DNA of 10,505 nt from Tannerella sp. (GCA_031263835.1 JAISEZ010000103.1:1-10505); one strand, 5' to 3'. Counted from the stretch's first letter, positions 1 to 6,132 are shown. Notes: generated by a model not told the origin, from the sequence alone. Made by a program: numbers and translations.

Positions 1-342
1 ACAAGCCGCGGATGGATGGTTTCCGGGAGAACCGGATGGAAGCCGGCCCGCATTCCCCTGCAGGCAGACCTTTTTCTGGCGTATTTTCACACGGACGACT
101 ATTACAGCCGGCTCAGTTCATACGAGAAAAAACTGCTCTACGTCTATAACACGCCGTTCCTGTACGGGCACGGAATGCGCCTGTCCGCCGTGTGCCGGTA
201 TTTTCCGGTGAAAAGGCTGTCCGTATCGGCCAAAACCGGGTGGACGCACTACTTTGACGGCGAATCCACCGGTAGCGGACTGGAAACCGTCGAAGGCTGC
301 AACCGAATCGAAACAAGCCTGATGGCGCAGTGGAAATTTTGA
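1..342 (+). CDS. C-terminal end of an outer-membrane beta-barrel protein (partial)
   Basis: This is the 3' end of a gene that enters from the left edge; the reading frame is open from base 1 and stops at TGA 340-342, so the true start is outside the window. The visible 113 residues alternate aromatic/hydrophobic and polar residues as in transmembrane beta strands, and the chain ends in QWKF; a terminal Phe is the usual C-terminal signal of barrels inserted by the BAM machinery. The pattern with a tyrosine-rich stretch (LLYVYNTPFLYGHG) and the late STGSGLE segment resembles, from memory, the tail of Bacteroidetes proteins annotated as helix-hairpin-helix (ComEA-like) proteins carrying a barrel. 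The helix-hairpin-helix part would lie upstream and cannot be checked here. Barrel membership is fairly safe; the family name is less so. Confidence 0.6.
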   Translation, partial: TSRGWMVSGRTGWKPARIPLQADLFLAYFHTDDYYSRLSSYEKKLLYVYNTPFLYGHGMRLSAVCRYFPVKRLSVSAKTGWTHYFDGESTGSGLETVEGCNRIETSLMAQWKF

Positions 343-344
343 CT

Positions 345-396
345 GTTAGTGACTGTTGATTCGCATGACTGGTAATTAGTAATGAGTGATGAGCGA
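345..396 (+). repeat. Degenerate AGTGATT-type heptamer tract after the barrel gene
   Basis: Immediately after the stop codon the DNA becomes a loose series of TTAGTGA / ATGAGTGATGAG words. It is a decayed copy of the heptamer tracts at 2532-2575 and 6091-6132 and reads in the same sense as the gene it follows. Its last 12 bases (385-396, AGTGATGAGCGA) recur as an exact inverted copy at 675-686 on the far side of the 20-bp array. I see nothing recognisable in 397-420. Confidence 0.55.
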
Positions 397-420
397 CCGG
401 CAGAAAAGCATCTTTGCAAT

Positions 421-640
421 GGCGAACGGTTATAATTTTCCGCGGGCAGTTATAATTTTTCGCGAACAGTTATAAGCTTCCGCGAACAGCTATAATCTTC
501 GGAGAAAGGCTATAATCTCCCGCGAAAGGCTATAATCTCCCGCGAACGATTATAATCGTTGGCGAACGATTATAATCTCCGGCGAAAGATTATAATCTCT
601 GACGAAAGATTATAATCGTTGGCGAAAGATTATAGTCGCT
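421..640. repeat. Tandem array of eleven 20-bp units
   Basis: Eleven units of exactly 20 bp follow each other without a gap (421-440, 441-460 and so on to 621-640). Each starts with a GCGAA-like word and has a TTATAA/TATAAT core about ten bases in. Units 7 to 10 carry the perfect palindrome GATTATAATC; unit 7 extends it to AACGATTATAATCGTT (545-560). The units drift along the array: GTTATAATTTT at the left, CTATAATCTCC in the middle, ATTATAATC at the right. A period of 20 is not a multiple of three and no long frame crosses it, so it is not coding. The period is close to two helical turns, so the cores sit on nearly the same DNA face. It is not CRISPR-like, because there are no unique spacers. 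Function unknown. Confidence 0.9.
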
Positions 641-674
641 GGAAGCCCCCGAAGAGAAATCTGCCGCCTACGGC

Positions 675-704
675 TCGCTCATCACTAACCACTCATCACT
701 AACC
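675..704 (-). repeat. Inverted heptamer tract upstream of argS
   Basis: Two exact 13-bp copies of CTCATCACTAACC lie at 678-690 and 692-704, a spacing of 14, which is twice the heptamer period. In orientation this is the reverse of the tract at 345-396, and TCGCTCATCACT (675-686) is the exact inverted copy of 385-396. Between the array and this tract (641-674) nothing is recognised. Confidence 0.7.
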
Positions 705-714
705 GCTTTTTTTG

Positions 715-722
715 TACCTTTG
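715..722 (+). promoter_or_regulatory. argS promoter -7 box (TACCTTTG)
   Basis: TACCTTTG matches the Bacteroidetes -7 consensus TAnnTTTG and follows a T-run, a common arrangement in this phylum. No convincing TTG -33 element sits about 19 bases upstream, where the heptamer tract ends. Transcription would begin only some 10 bases before the ATG at 739, giving a very short leader and ruling out the in-frame TTG at 712 as start. Confidence 0.65.
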
Positions 723-738
723 CCGGAAATTTTCAGTT

Positions 739-2529
739 ATGACAGTCGAACAACAACTTGCGACGTCGGTGAAGGCCGCCGTCAAACACCTCTACGGCAC
801 GGATGCGGAGGAGGTGCAGCTGCAGAAAACAAAAAAGGAATTTCAGGGACACTATACGCTGGTGGCGTTTCCCTTCCTGAAGGCGTCGAAGCGGTCGCCC
901 GAACAGACCGCACGGGAAATCGGCGACTGGCTGCTGCGCGAGGAACCGGCCGTGGCCGCGTTCAACGTGATTAAAGGCTTCCTGAACCTGACGGTGACCT
1001 CGCGGCGATGGATGGAAGTGCTGAATGAACTCAACAGCCGGCCCCGCTACGGCATCCGTCCGCCGACCGGACAGTCGCCGCTGGTGATGATTGAATATTC
1101 GTCGCCCAATACGAACAAACCGCTTCACCTGGGGCATGTACGCAACAATCTGCTGGGCTACAGCCTGGCGGAGATACTGAAGGCAAACGGCTGCCGGGTT
1201 GTGAAGACGAATATTGTCAACGACCGCGGCATCCATATCTGCAAGTCCATGCTGGCGTGGCAGAAGTGGGGTAGGGGAGTGACGCCCGCCTCGACCGGCA
1301 GGAAAGGCGACCATCTGACGGGCGACTTCTATGTCCTGTTTGACAGGCATTATAAGGAAGAACTGAAGGCGCTCGAGGCCGGCGGCCTGAGCCGGGAGGA
1401 GGCCGAAAGACAGTCGGCCCTGATGGCCGAAGCGCGCGACATGCTCCGCCGCTGGGAGGCCGGCGACGCGGAGGTCGTCGACCTGTGGCGGACGATGAAC
1501 GGCTGGGTGTATGAAGGCTTTGAGGCGACTTACAGGCAGCTGGGCGTGGACTTCGACCGCATCTATTACGAGTCGCAGACTTATCTGGAAGGGAAAAGGA
1601 CGGTGCTGGAGGGGCTGGACAGGGGGATTTTCTATCGCCGCGACGACGGCTCGGTCTGGGCCGACCTGACCGCCGACGGGCTGGACGAGAAGCTGCTGCT
1701 CCGCTCCGACGGGACGTCCGTTTACATGACGCAGGACATCGGCACGGCCAAACTGCGCTTTGACGATTACCCGATTGACCGCATGATTTACGTGGTCGGC
1801 AACGAACAGAACTATCACTTTCAGGCGCTTTCCATCCTGCTGGACCGGCTGGGCTTTGCCTTCGGGCGGGGACTGGTGCATTTCTCGTACGGCATGGTGG
1901 AACTGCCGGAGGGGAAGATGAAAAGCCGCGAGGGTACCGTGGTGGACGCCGACGACCTGATGGCGGAAATGATTGATACGGCACGCGGGATTTCCGACGA
2001 ACTGGGCAAGCTGGACGGCCTGAGCCGCGAGGAGGCGGACGGGATTATCCGCACCATCGGGCTGGGTTCGCTGAAGTACTTTATCCTGAAAGTTGACCCG
2101 CGCAAGAATATGGTTTTCAACCCGAAGGAATCCATCGACTTCAACGGAAATACGGGTTCGTTCATTCAGTATGCCCACGCGCGCATCCGTTCCGTGCTGC
2201 GCAAAGCGGCGGAACAGGGATGGACGCTGCCTGCCGGGCCGCTCTCTCCGGCGACGCCGCTGACGGCCAGGGAGGAAGGGCTGATTCAGCAGGCGGCCGA
2301 TTTTGCGGCGGCGGTCAGGGAAGCCGGAGAAACGTACAGTCCGGCCTGCATCGCCAATTATGTCTATGAGCTTGTGAGGGAGTATAACCAGTTCTACCAC
2401 GACTGCTCTATCCTGAACGAACCGGATGAAGCCGTCCGGCAGGAACGGCTGGTGCTGTCGGCCAAGGTCGCGGAAATCATCCGCTCGGGTATGGCGCTGC
2501 TCGGAATCGACGTCCCGGAAAGGATGTAG
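739..2529 (+). CDS. argS: Arginyl-tRNA synthetase
   Basis: The enzyme charges tRNA-Arg with arginine at the expense of ATP in the cytoplasm. The 596-residue product has the full class Ia layout. An N-terminal additional domain (about 1-110) recognises the tRNA elbow. The Rossmann catalytic domain carries HLGH (residues 130-133) in the context SPNTNKPLHLGH. A KMSKS-type loop reads KMKSREGT (from residue 393). A helical DALR anticodon-binding domain begins around NTGSFIQYAHARIR and runs to the end. The length is normal for the family. I chose the ATG at 739 because it lies just after the -7 box and gives the expected short N terminus; the frame is open further up to a TTG at 712, but that lies before the promoter box. 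rnz follows after 80 bases with no terminator, so the two are probably co-transcribed. The repeat array upstream lies 75 bases before the -7 box. Confidence 0.97.
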   Translation: MTVEQQLATSVKAAVKHLYGTDAEEVQLQKTKKEFQGHYTLVAFPFLKASKRSPEQTAREIGDWLLREEPAVAAFNVIKGFLNLTVTSRRWMEVLNELNSRPRYGIRPPTGQSPLVMIEYSSPNTNKPLHLGHVRNNLLGYSLAEILKANGCRVVKTNIVNDRGIHICKSMLAWQKWGRGVTPASTGRKGDHLTGDFYVLFDRHYKEELKALEAGGLSREEAERQSALMAEARDMLRRWEAGDAEVVDLWRTMNGWVYEGFEATYRQLGVDFDRIYYESQTYLEGKRTVLEGLDRGIFYRRDDGSVWADLTADGLDEKLLLRSDGTSVYMTQDIGTAKLRFDDYPIDRMIYVVGNEQNYHFQALSILLDRLGFAFGRGLVHFSYGMVELPEGKMKSREGTVVDADDLMAEMIDTARGISDELGKLDGLSREEADGIIRTIGLGSLKYFILKVDPRKNMVFNPKESIDFNGNTGSFIQYAHARIRSVLRKAAEQGWTLPAGPLSPATPLTAREEGLIQQAADFAAAVREAGETYSPACIANYVYELVREYNQFYHDCSILNEPDEAVRQERLVLSAKVAEIIRSGMALLGIDVPERM

Positions 2530-2531
2530 CA

Positions 2532-2575
2532 GATTAGTGATTCGTGGGTAGTGATTAGTGATTAGTGATTAGTGG
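2532..2575 (+). repeat. AGTGATT heptamer tract between argS and rnz
   Basis: Starting two bases after the argS stop, the tract contains three perfect tandem GTGATTA heptamers at 2551-2571, with looser copies on both sides (GATTAGTGATT at 2532-2542). It reads in the same sense as argS. A repeat of seven shifts through all reading frames, so it contains TAG or TGA in each forward frame, and TAA in each reverse frame. Confidence 0.85.
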
Positions 2576-2597
2576 TAGTTCCTTCGCGTCATAAATC

Positions 2598-2602
2598 AGG
2601 AG
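2598..2602 (+). promoter_or_regulatory. Ribosome binding site of rnz
   Basis: AGGAG lies seven bases before the ATG at 2610. Purine-rich sites this close to the consensus are not the rule in Bacteroidetes, and this one fixes the rnz start. I see no good TAnnTTTG box in the 80-base gap, which fits read-through from argS. Confidence 0.6.
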
Positions 2603-2609
2603 ATAACGG

Positions 2610-3554
2610 ATGGCACGTTTTGAAATCACGCTACTGGGATGCGGTTCGGCGACGGTGACGCTGCGACATGCGGCGACTTCGCAGGTGGTGGATTTGCGCG
2701 ACAAGCTTTACCTCATCGACTGCGGCGAGGGTACTCAGCTGCAGATGCGCCGGATGCACGTCCGCTTCAGCCGGCTGAATCATATCTTTATCTCCCATCT
2801 GCATGGCGACCACTGTTTCGGTTTGCCGGGGCTGATTTCCACGCTGGGCATGCTGGGGCGGAAGGGGGAACTGGTGATTCACGGGCCGCAGGCGCTGGAA
2901 GATTTTCTGCGTCCGGTACTGACCCTGTTCTGCAGGAATCTGCCCTATCCCGTCCGCTTGAACCTGATTGACCCCGGCCAACATGCGGTGGTGATGGAAG
3001 ACCGTTCGCTGTGCGTCCGTTCGATTCCGCTGAAACACCGTATCCCCACCTGCGGCTATCTTTTTGCCGAAAAGCCGTCCGAACCGCATCTGATACGCGA
3101 GATGACGGATTTTTACCGGATACCGGTGAAGGAGCTGGCAAGGCTCAAGCAGGGCGCGGATTACGTGACGCCCGAAGGCGAGGTGATTCCGAACAGCCGC
3201 CTGACGCGGCCGGCCGACCCGCCGAAACGCTATGCCTACTGTTCGGACACGGCTTTTGCGCCGGAGATTGTTCCGTGGATTGAAGGCTGCGACTGCCTGT
3301 ATCACGAGGCGACCTTTATCGAGGCGGACTTGCCGCGTGCAAGGGAAACGTTTCACTCCACCGCCCGTCAGGCGGCCGAGATTGCCCGGCGGGCACAGGT
3401 GAAACGGCTGGTCATAGGCCATTACTCGGCCCGTTACGAAGACCCCGGGGTATTGCGGGCCGAAGCGGAAGCGGTGTTTCCCGGGACGGTTGCCGGCATG
3501 GAAGGAATGAAACTGTCGCTGATTGAGAAAAAACAGGGCACATGTGCAAACTGA
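2610..3554 (+). CDS. rnz: Ribonuclease Z (tRNA 3' endonuclease)
   Basis: RNase Z cuts tRNA precursors just after the discriminator base so that CCA can be added, and acts as a two-zinc metallo-beta-lactamase-fold enzyme. The 314-residue protein shows the complete ligand set: HLHGDH at residues 63-68 (His63, His65, Asp67, His68), His143 in LKHRIPTCG, Asp213 in YCSDTAF, His249 in FHSTARQAA and His271 in IGHYSARY. The spacing is nearly that of the short bacterial form. The HSTA segment is typical of this family and separates it from other metallo-beta-lactamase proteins. The exosite arm that grips the tRNA elbow should lie around residues 145-185, but it cannot be confirmed by eye. The start is set by the AGGAG. 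It follows argS, so two tRNA-related genes share a transcript. The last few residues (QGTCAN) are unremarkable. Confidence 0.96.
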   Translation: MARFEITLLGCGSATVTLRHAATSQVVDLRDKLYLIDCGEGTQLQMRRMHVRFSRLNHIFISHLHGDHCFGLPGLISTLGMLGRKGELVIHGPQALEDFLRPVLTLFCRNLPYPVRLNLIDPGQHAVVMEDRSLCVRSIPLKHRIPTCGYLFAEKPSEPHLIREMTDFYRIPVKELARLKQGADYVTPEGEVIPNSRLTRPADPPKRYAYCSDTAFAPEIVPWIEGCDCLYHEATFIEADLPRARETFHSTARQAAEIARRAQVKRLVIGHYSARYEDPGVLRAEAEAVFPGTVAGMEGMKLSLIEKKQGTCAN

Positions 3555-3570
3555 AGGAACACGCTTTTTT

Positions 3571-3594
3571 CCCGCCTGCCGGTCGGGGCCTTTT
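3571..3594 (+). terminator. Possible weak terminator after rnz
   Basis: CCCG (3571-3574) can pair with CGGG (3584-3587), with two further inner pairs across a mismatch, followed by TTTT at 3591-3594. The stem is short and the T-run is modest, so this is a tentative call. Confidence 0.3.
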
Positions 3595-3649
3595 CGTGTG
3601 TCTTTCATAGAAAAAAAACGGTTTTGCGTGTCAATTGAAATAGTTTTTG

Positions 3650-3657
3650 TATTTTTA
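3650..3657 (+). promoter_or_regulatory. Candidate -7 box (TATTTTTA) for the small secreted protein
   Basis: TATTTTTA differs from TAnnTTTG only in its last base, and is preceded by TTTTG at 3622-3626, which could serve as a -33 element although the spacing of 23 bases is a little long. It lies about 20 bases before the ATG at 3677. Confidence 0.45.
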
Positions 3658-3676
3658 CGCAATCAAAAAACGACCA

Positions 3677-4024
3677 ATGAGCTTGATAAAACGAATGAAA
3701 ACAATGGTAGCAGGGCTGATAACAGCATGCAGCCTGATGTTGTTTGCGTTTCCGGCACAGGCGGAAACGGCTGCGTTTGTATTGGCCGTCCATACGGCGC
3801 AACCGTCGGCCGATACGCTGAAAGTAAAGGTAAACGTGATTGAAAACCGTATCATCGTCACGGACGCTCCGGCCAAAAGCCGGCTGGTAATATACAGTAT
3901 CGTGGGCATCCGGGTGAAGGAGATTGAAATCAGGCATCCGTCCGAAGAATATGCCGTATCCCTCCCGAAAGGATACTACATTATCCGGATTGAAGATATC
4001 ATCCGTAAAATCGTCATCCGCTAA
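3677..4024 (+). CDS. Small secreted protein with a type IX sorting-domain-like fold
   Basis: The 115-residue product starts with a Sec signal peptide: basic start (MSLIKRMK), hydrophobic core, and a likely cut after AFPAQA at residue 29. A short linker (30-50) leads to about 65 residues that look like a type A C-terminal sorting domain of the type IX secretion system: strand-rich, with RLVIYSIVGIRVKEIEI (69-85), then SLPKGYYIIRIED (95-107) and a terminal basic KIVIR. In normal sorting-domain proteins this module follows a large cargo; here there is no cargo at all. It might be a small cell-surface protein, a stand-alone CTD-like beta sandwich, or the remnant of a larger gene. An Ig-like DUF3244-type protein is an alternative. 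I chose the ATG at 3677 because it falls after the promoter box; a second ATG at 3695 would also keep the signal. The stop codon interlocks with that of murQ on the other strand. Confidence 0.75.
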   Translation: MSLIKRMKTMVAGLITACSLMLFAFPAQAETAAFVLAVHTAQPSADTLKVKVNVIENRIIVTDAPAKSRLVIYSIVGIRVKEIEIRHPSEEYAVSLPKGYYIIRIEDIIRKIVIR

Positions 4025-4845
4025 GCCGGTGGTTCCCCCTTGAATTTTTCTATCGCCTTCTGAACGGAACCGTGCAGTAGCAGTAAGGTACGGGCCTGCT
4101 CGCAGGGAATGTCCAGCGCCTCGACAAGCATCCGGGTTCCGCGGTCGACGAGTTTCCGGTTGGACGGCAGCATGTGAACCATCCTGTTTCCTTTCACGCG
4201 CCCCAGCTTAATCATGACCGAGGTAGAAATCATGTTGAGAACCAGCTTTTGTCCGGTGCCCGATTTCATGCGCGAACTGCCGGTCACGTATTCCGGCCCG
4301 ACAATCATTTCAATCGGAATATCGGCTTCGGCAGCCGCCGGCGAATCGGGATTGCCGGTGATGACGGCCGTAAGGAGGCCCTGCTTTCGCGCCGCCCGCA
4401 AAGCCCCCGTGACGTAGGGCGTTGTACCCGACGCGGCAATGCCCACGACCGTATCGACGGCGTTAACCCGGTATTGCAGCAGGTCTTTCCATCCCTGTTC
4501 GGCGTCGTCTTCCGCATTTTCGACCGGCCCGCGGAGCGCCGCATCGCCTCCGGCTATCAATCCGACGACGCAGGCGGGGGACATGCCGAAGGTCGGCGGA
4601 ATCTCGGATGCGTCGAGCACGCCCAGCCGGCCGCTCGTCCCCGCACCCAGATAGAACAGCCGCCCGCCCTGCCGCATCCGGGCTACAATCCGGTTCACCA
4701 GTTCCTCTATCCGGGGAATGACGCGCTGCACGGCCTGGATGACTTTCCCGTTTTCCACATTCATTTCCTCCAGCATCTCGCGCGTTGTTTTCTTCTCCAA
4801 ATCAGTATAAAGCGAAGCCGCTTCCGTTATTTTTTCAAATGCCAT
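4021..4845 (-). CDS. murQ: N-acetylmuramic acid 6-phosphate etherase
   Basis: MurQ cleaves the D-lactyl ether of MurNAc 6-phosphate to give GlcNAc 6-phosphate and D-lactate, a cytoplasmic step in recovery of cell-wall sugars. The 274-residue protein has the SIS fold with GAGTSGRLGVLDASEIPPTF at residues 67-86. The two acidic residues expected for catalysis are Glu81 and Glu112 (in VENAEDD), matching Glu83 and Glu114 of the E. coli enzyme. The strongly conserved segment GPEYVTGSSRMKSGTGQK is intact. The ATG at 4845 is preferred; an in-frame TTG at 4860 would lie only a few bases after the expected transcription start. It has its own -7 box at 4874-4881 and diverges from a sugar kinase that could supply its substrate. 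At the 3' end it meets the small secreted gene with no space for a terminator. Confidence 0.96.
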   Translation of the reverse strand: MAFEKITEAASLYTDLEKKTTREMLEEMNVENGKVIQAVQRVIPRIEELVNRIVARMRQGGRLFYLGAGTSGRLGVLDASEIPPTFGMSPACVVGLIAGGDAALRGPVENAEDDAEQGWKDLLQYRVNAVDTVVGIAASGTTPYVTGALRAARKQGLLTAVITGNPDSPAAAEADIPIEMIVGPEYVTGSSRMKSGTGQKLVLNMISTSVMIKLGRVKGNRMVHMLPSNRKLVDRGTRMLVEALDIPCEQARTLLLLHGSVQKAIEKFKGEPPA

Positions 4846-4873
4846 CGTGCTATTCTGCAAGTTTTTCCGGCCA

Positions 4874-4881
4874 CAAAGATA
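4874..4881 (-). promoter_or_regulatory. murQ promoter -7 box (TATCTTTG)
   Basis: On the - strand TATCTTTG is an exact fit to TAnnTTTG. Nineteen bases further upstream there is GTG instead of TTG, so the -33 element is weak. The predicted leader to the ATG at 4845 is about 20-25 bases. Confidence 0.65.
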
Positions 4882-4883
4882 GC

Positions 4884-4893
4884 GCTAATTAGC
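4884..4893. promoter_or_regulatory. 10-bp palindrome beside the murQ -7 box
   Basis: GCTAATTAGC is a perfect palindrome two bases upstream of the murQ -7 box, inside the spacer where a repressor could block polymerase. It lies in the 163-base gap shared by murQ and the divergent kinase. The role is inferred from position only. Confidence 0.3.
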
Positions 4894-4977
4894 CTATACC
4901 CACATATATTTAAGGATATTATGCGATACATGCACAAATTGACCTTTAAAAGAGTTCTTTTTGTCATTAAAAATATC

Positions 4978-4985
4978 TACATTTG
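4978..4985 (+). promoter_or_regulatory. Kinase promoter -7 box (TACATTTG)
   Basis: TACATTTG fits TAnnTTTG exactly and is followed by CGG, with a T-rich TTTTTG at 4958-4963 upstream, closer than the usual -33 spacing. The ATG at 5009 follows 23 bases later, so the longer frame starting at 4961 begins before the promoter and is unlikely. Confidence 0.65.
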
Positions 4986-5008
4986 CGGCAAATATAAAAC
5001 GCCGGACA

Positions 5009-5860
5009 ATGAAACTTATAGCAGAAAGTACGTCTACTCGTACAGAGTGGGCTTTGGTCGAAGGCGACCGCCTCATTCAGAGGGTTATTACGGAGGGAAT
5101 TAATCCCTATTTCCAGTCAAGGAAAGAAATAAGCCGATGCATTCGGCTTAACTTGCCGGAGATCTTTTTCAAACGAAAGATCGGCCGAATTTATTTTTAC
5201 GGCGCAGGTTGTGCGACCGAGGAGAAAAAGAATGTCGTCAGTTCATCGCTGATTGCCCAGTTCAAAACCATTACCCTGGTCGAGAGCGATTTGCTTGCGG
5301 CGGCCCGCGGCCTGTTCAAGAACGATACCGGGATTGCCTGTATCCTGGGGACGGGTTCCAATTCCTGTTTTTATGACGGGGAAAATATCGTCAAGAACGT
5401 CAGACCTGCGGGGTACGTGATGGGAGACGAAGGCAGCGAAGCCGTTTTAGGGAAGCTGTTTCTGGCCAATTTACTGAAAGAACTTGTGCCGGCCGAACTG
5501 GCGGCGCTTTTTTACGGGAAATTCGGTATCTCGGCCAACGACGTCATGGAAGCCGTCTATGAAAGCACTTCCCCGACCCGCTTTCTGGTATTCGTGTCCC
5601 GTTTCCTGGCGGAAAACCTGGACAATCAATATGTCTACGACCTGTTGACTCAAAACCTGCGGGACTTCTTTACCCGCAATATCTGTCAATACGACTATAA
5701 GGATTACCGGATACGGTTTGTCGGTTCGGGCGCTTTCACCTTTTCGGATGTGCTGAAGGAAATCGCCATGGAATTTGGCACCAAAGTAGATATGATAAAA
5801 GAGTCTTCCATACAGGGACTTATTGAATATCATGCGCTAAGCGACCTCGGACTCTATTAG
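5009..5860 (+). CDS. BadF/BadG-type sugar kinase (N-acetylglucosamine or MurNAc kinase family)
   Basis: This 283-residue protein belongs to the ASKHA-fold BadF/BadG/BcrA/BcrD ATPase family, which includes N-acetylglucosamine kinases and MurK-type MurNAc/GlcNAc kinases. Visible landmarks are the N-terminal phosphate-1 loop region AESTSTRTEW (5-14), the phosphate-2 motif ILGTGSNS (112-119), a sugar/nucleotide segment GDEGSEAVLG (139-148) and the adenosine motif GSGAF (239-243). The first motif is unusual: relatives I recall read DSGSTKTDW, and here Asp is Glu and the first Gly is Thr. Activity is likely kept because an acidic residue remains, but this is uncertain. Its divergent neighbour murQ needs MurNAc 6-phosphate, so phosphorylation of salvaged MurNAc is the most attractive role; GlcNAc is the alternative. 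The ATG at 5009 follows the -7 box, and MKLIAES fits the family start. Confidence 0.85.
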   Translation: MKLIAESTSTRTEWALVEGDRLIQRVITEGINPYFQSRKEISRCIRLNLPEIFFKRKIGRIYFYGAGCATEEKKNVVSSSLIAQFKTITLVESDLLAAARGLFKNDTGIACILGTGSNSCFYDGENIVKNVRPAGYVMGDEGSEAVLGKLFLANLLKELVPAELAALFYGKFGISANDVMEAVYESTSPTRFLVFVSRFLAENLDNQYVYDLLTQNLRDFFTRNICQYDYKDYRIRFVGSGAFTFSDVLKEIAMEFGTKVDMIKESSIQGLIEYHALSDLGLY

Positions 5861-5919
5861 TTCCGGTCGTTTGGCCGTTGCGGATTTCAATGCACGTAAA
5901 ACAAACGATGCTTTTTCAT

Positions 5920-6003
5920 GCGAGTGAAGCGAAACAATTGAACTTAATACATTTGACATAAAAACAACTATTTACAGTTCAACCCGATTGTTTCCTTCCT
6001 CGC
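5920..6003. other. Long bulged hairpin between convergent genes
   Basis: Four stem segments pair in register: GCGAG 5920-5924 with CTCGC 5999-6003, GAAG 5926-5929 with CTTC 5995-5998, GAAACAAT 5931-5938 with ATTGTTTC 5987-5994, and TGAACT 5939-5944 with AGTTCA 5976-5981. That is 23 pairs with two single-base bulges and a five-base bulge, closing an AT-rich 31-base loop. TTTT follows at 6004-6007. The loop carries TACATTTG (5948-5955), a + strand -7 box match with no gene downstream. It could terminate the kinase transcript, encode a small RNA or be a mobile repeat remnant. The rest of 5861-6090 shows nothing recognisable apart from the low-complexity AATTGAAAGTTGAAAATTGA at 6039-6058. Confidence 0.55.
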
Positions 6004-6090
6004 TTTTCCGGTTATACTTCACGCGGAATAAATACAAAGAATTGAAAGTTGAAAATTGAGAAAAGCCTCCCGACCGGTGAGCCGATTTAT

Positions 6091-6132
6091 TCACTAATCA
6101 CTCATCACTAATCACTAATCACTCATCACTAT
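6091..6132 (-). repeat. Six tandem heptamers after the thioesterase gene
   Basis: Six consecutive 7-bp units fill 6091-6132: TCACTAA, TCACTCA, TCACTAA, TCACTAA, TCACTCA, TCACTAT. On the - strand these are AGTGA-type heptamers in the same sense as the thioesterase gene, whose stop lies three bases away. The tract repeats the arrangement seen after argS. Confidence 0.85.

Noticed and set aside
421..640. CRISPR array
   Set aside because: The units are contiguous 20-mers with no unique spacers, and there are no cas genes.
481..640. A series of sigma-70 type -10 boxes (TATAAT)
   Set aside because: The phylum's promoters use TAnnTTTG, no matching -35 elements are present, and the words are part of the repeat unit.
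733..2400. A 555-codon open frame on the strand opposite argS, with similar long frames opposite rnz (2631-3662), murQ (4174-5103) and cysS (6734-8005)
   Set aside because: These are mirror frames caused by GC-rich codon use in conserved genes. Their translations are rich in His, Arg and Gln without domains, and they lack promoters.
4846..4860. TTG start for murQ at 4860, adding five residues
   Set aside because: It would leave almost no leader after the -7 box, and the ATG at 4845 gives the family N terminus MAFEKITE.
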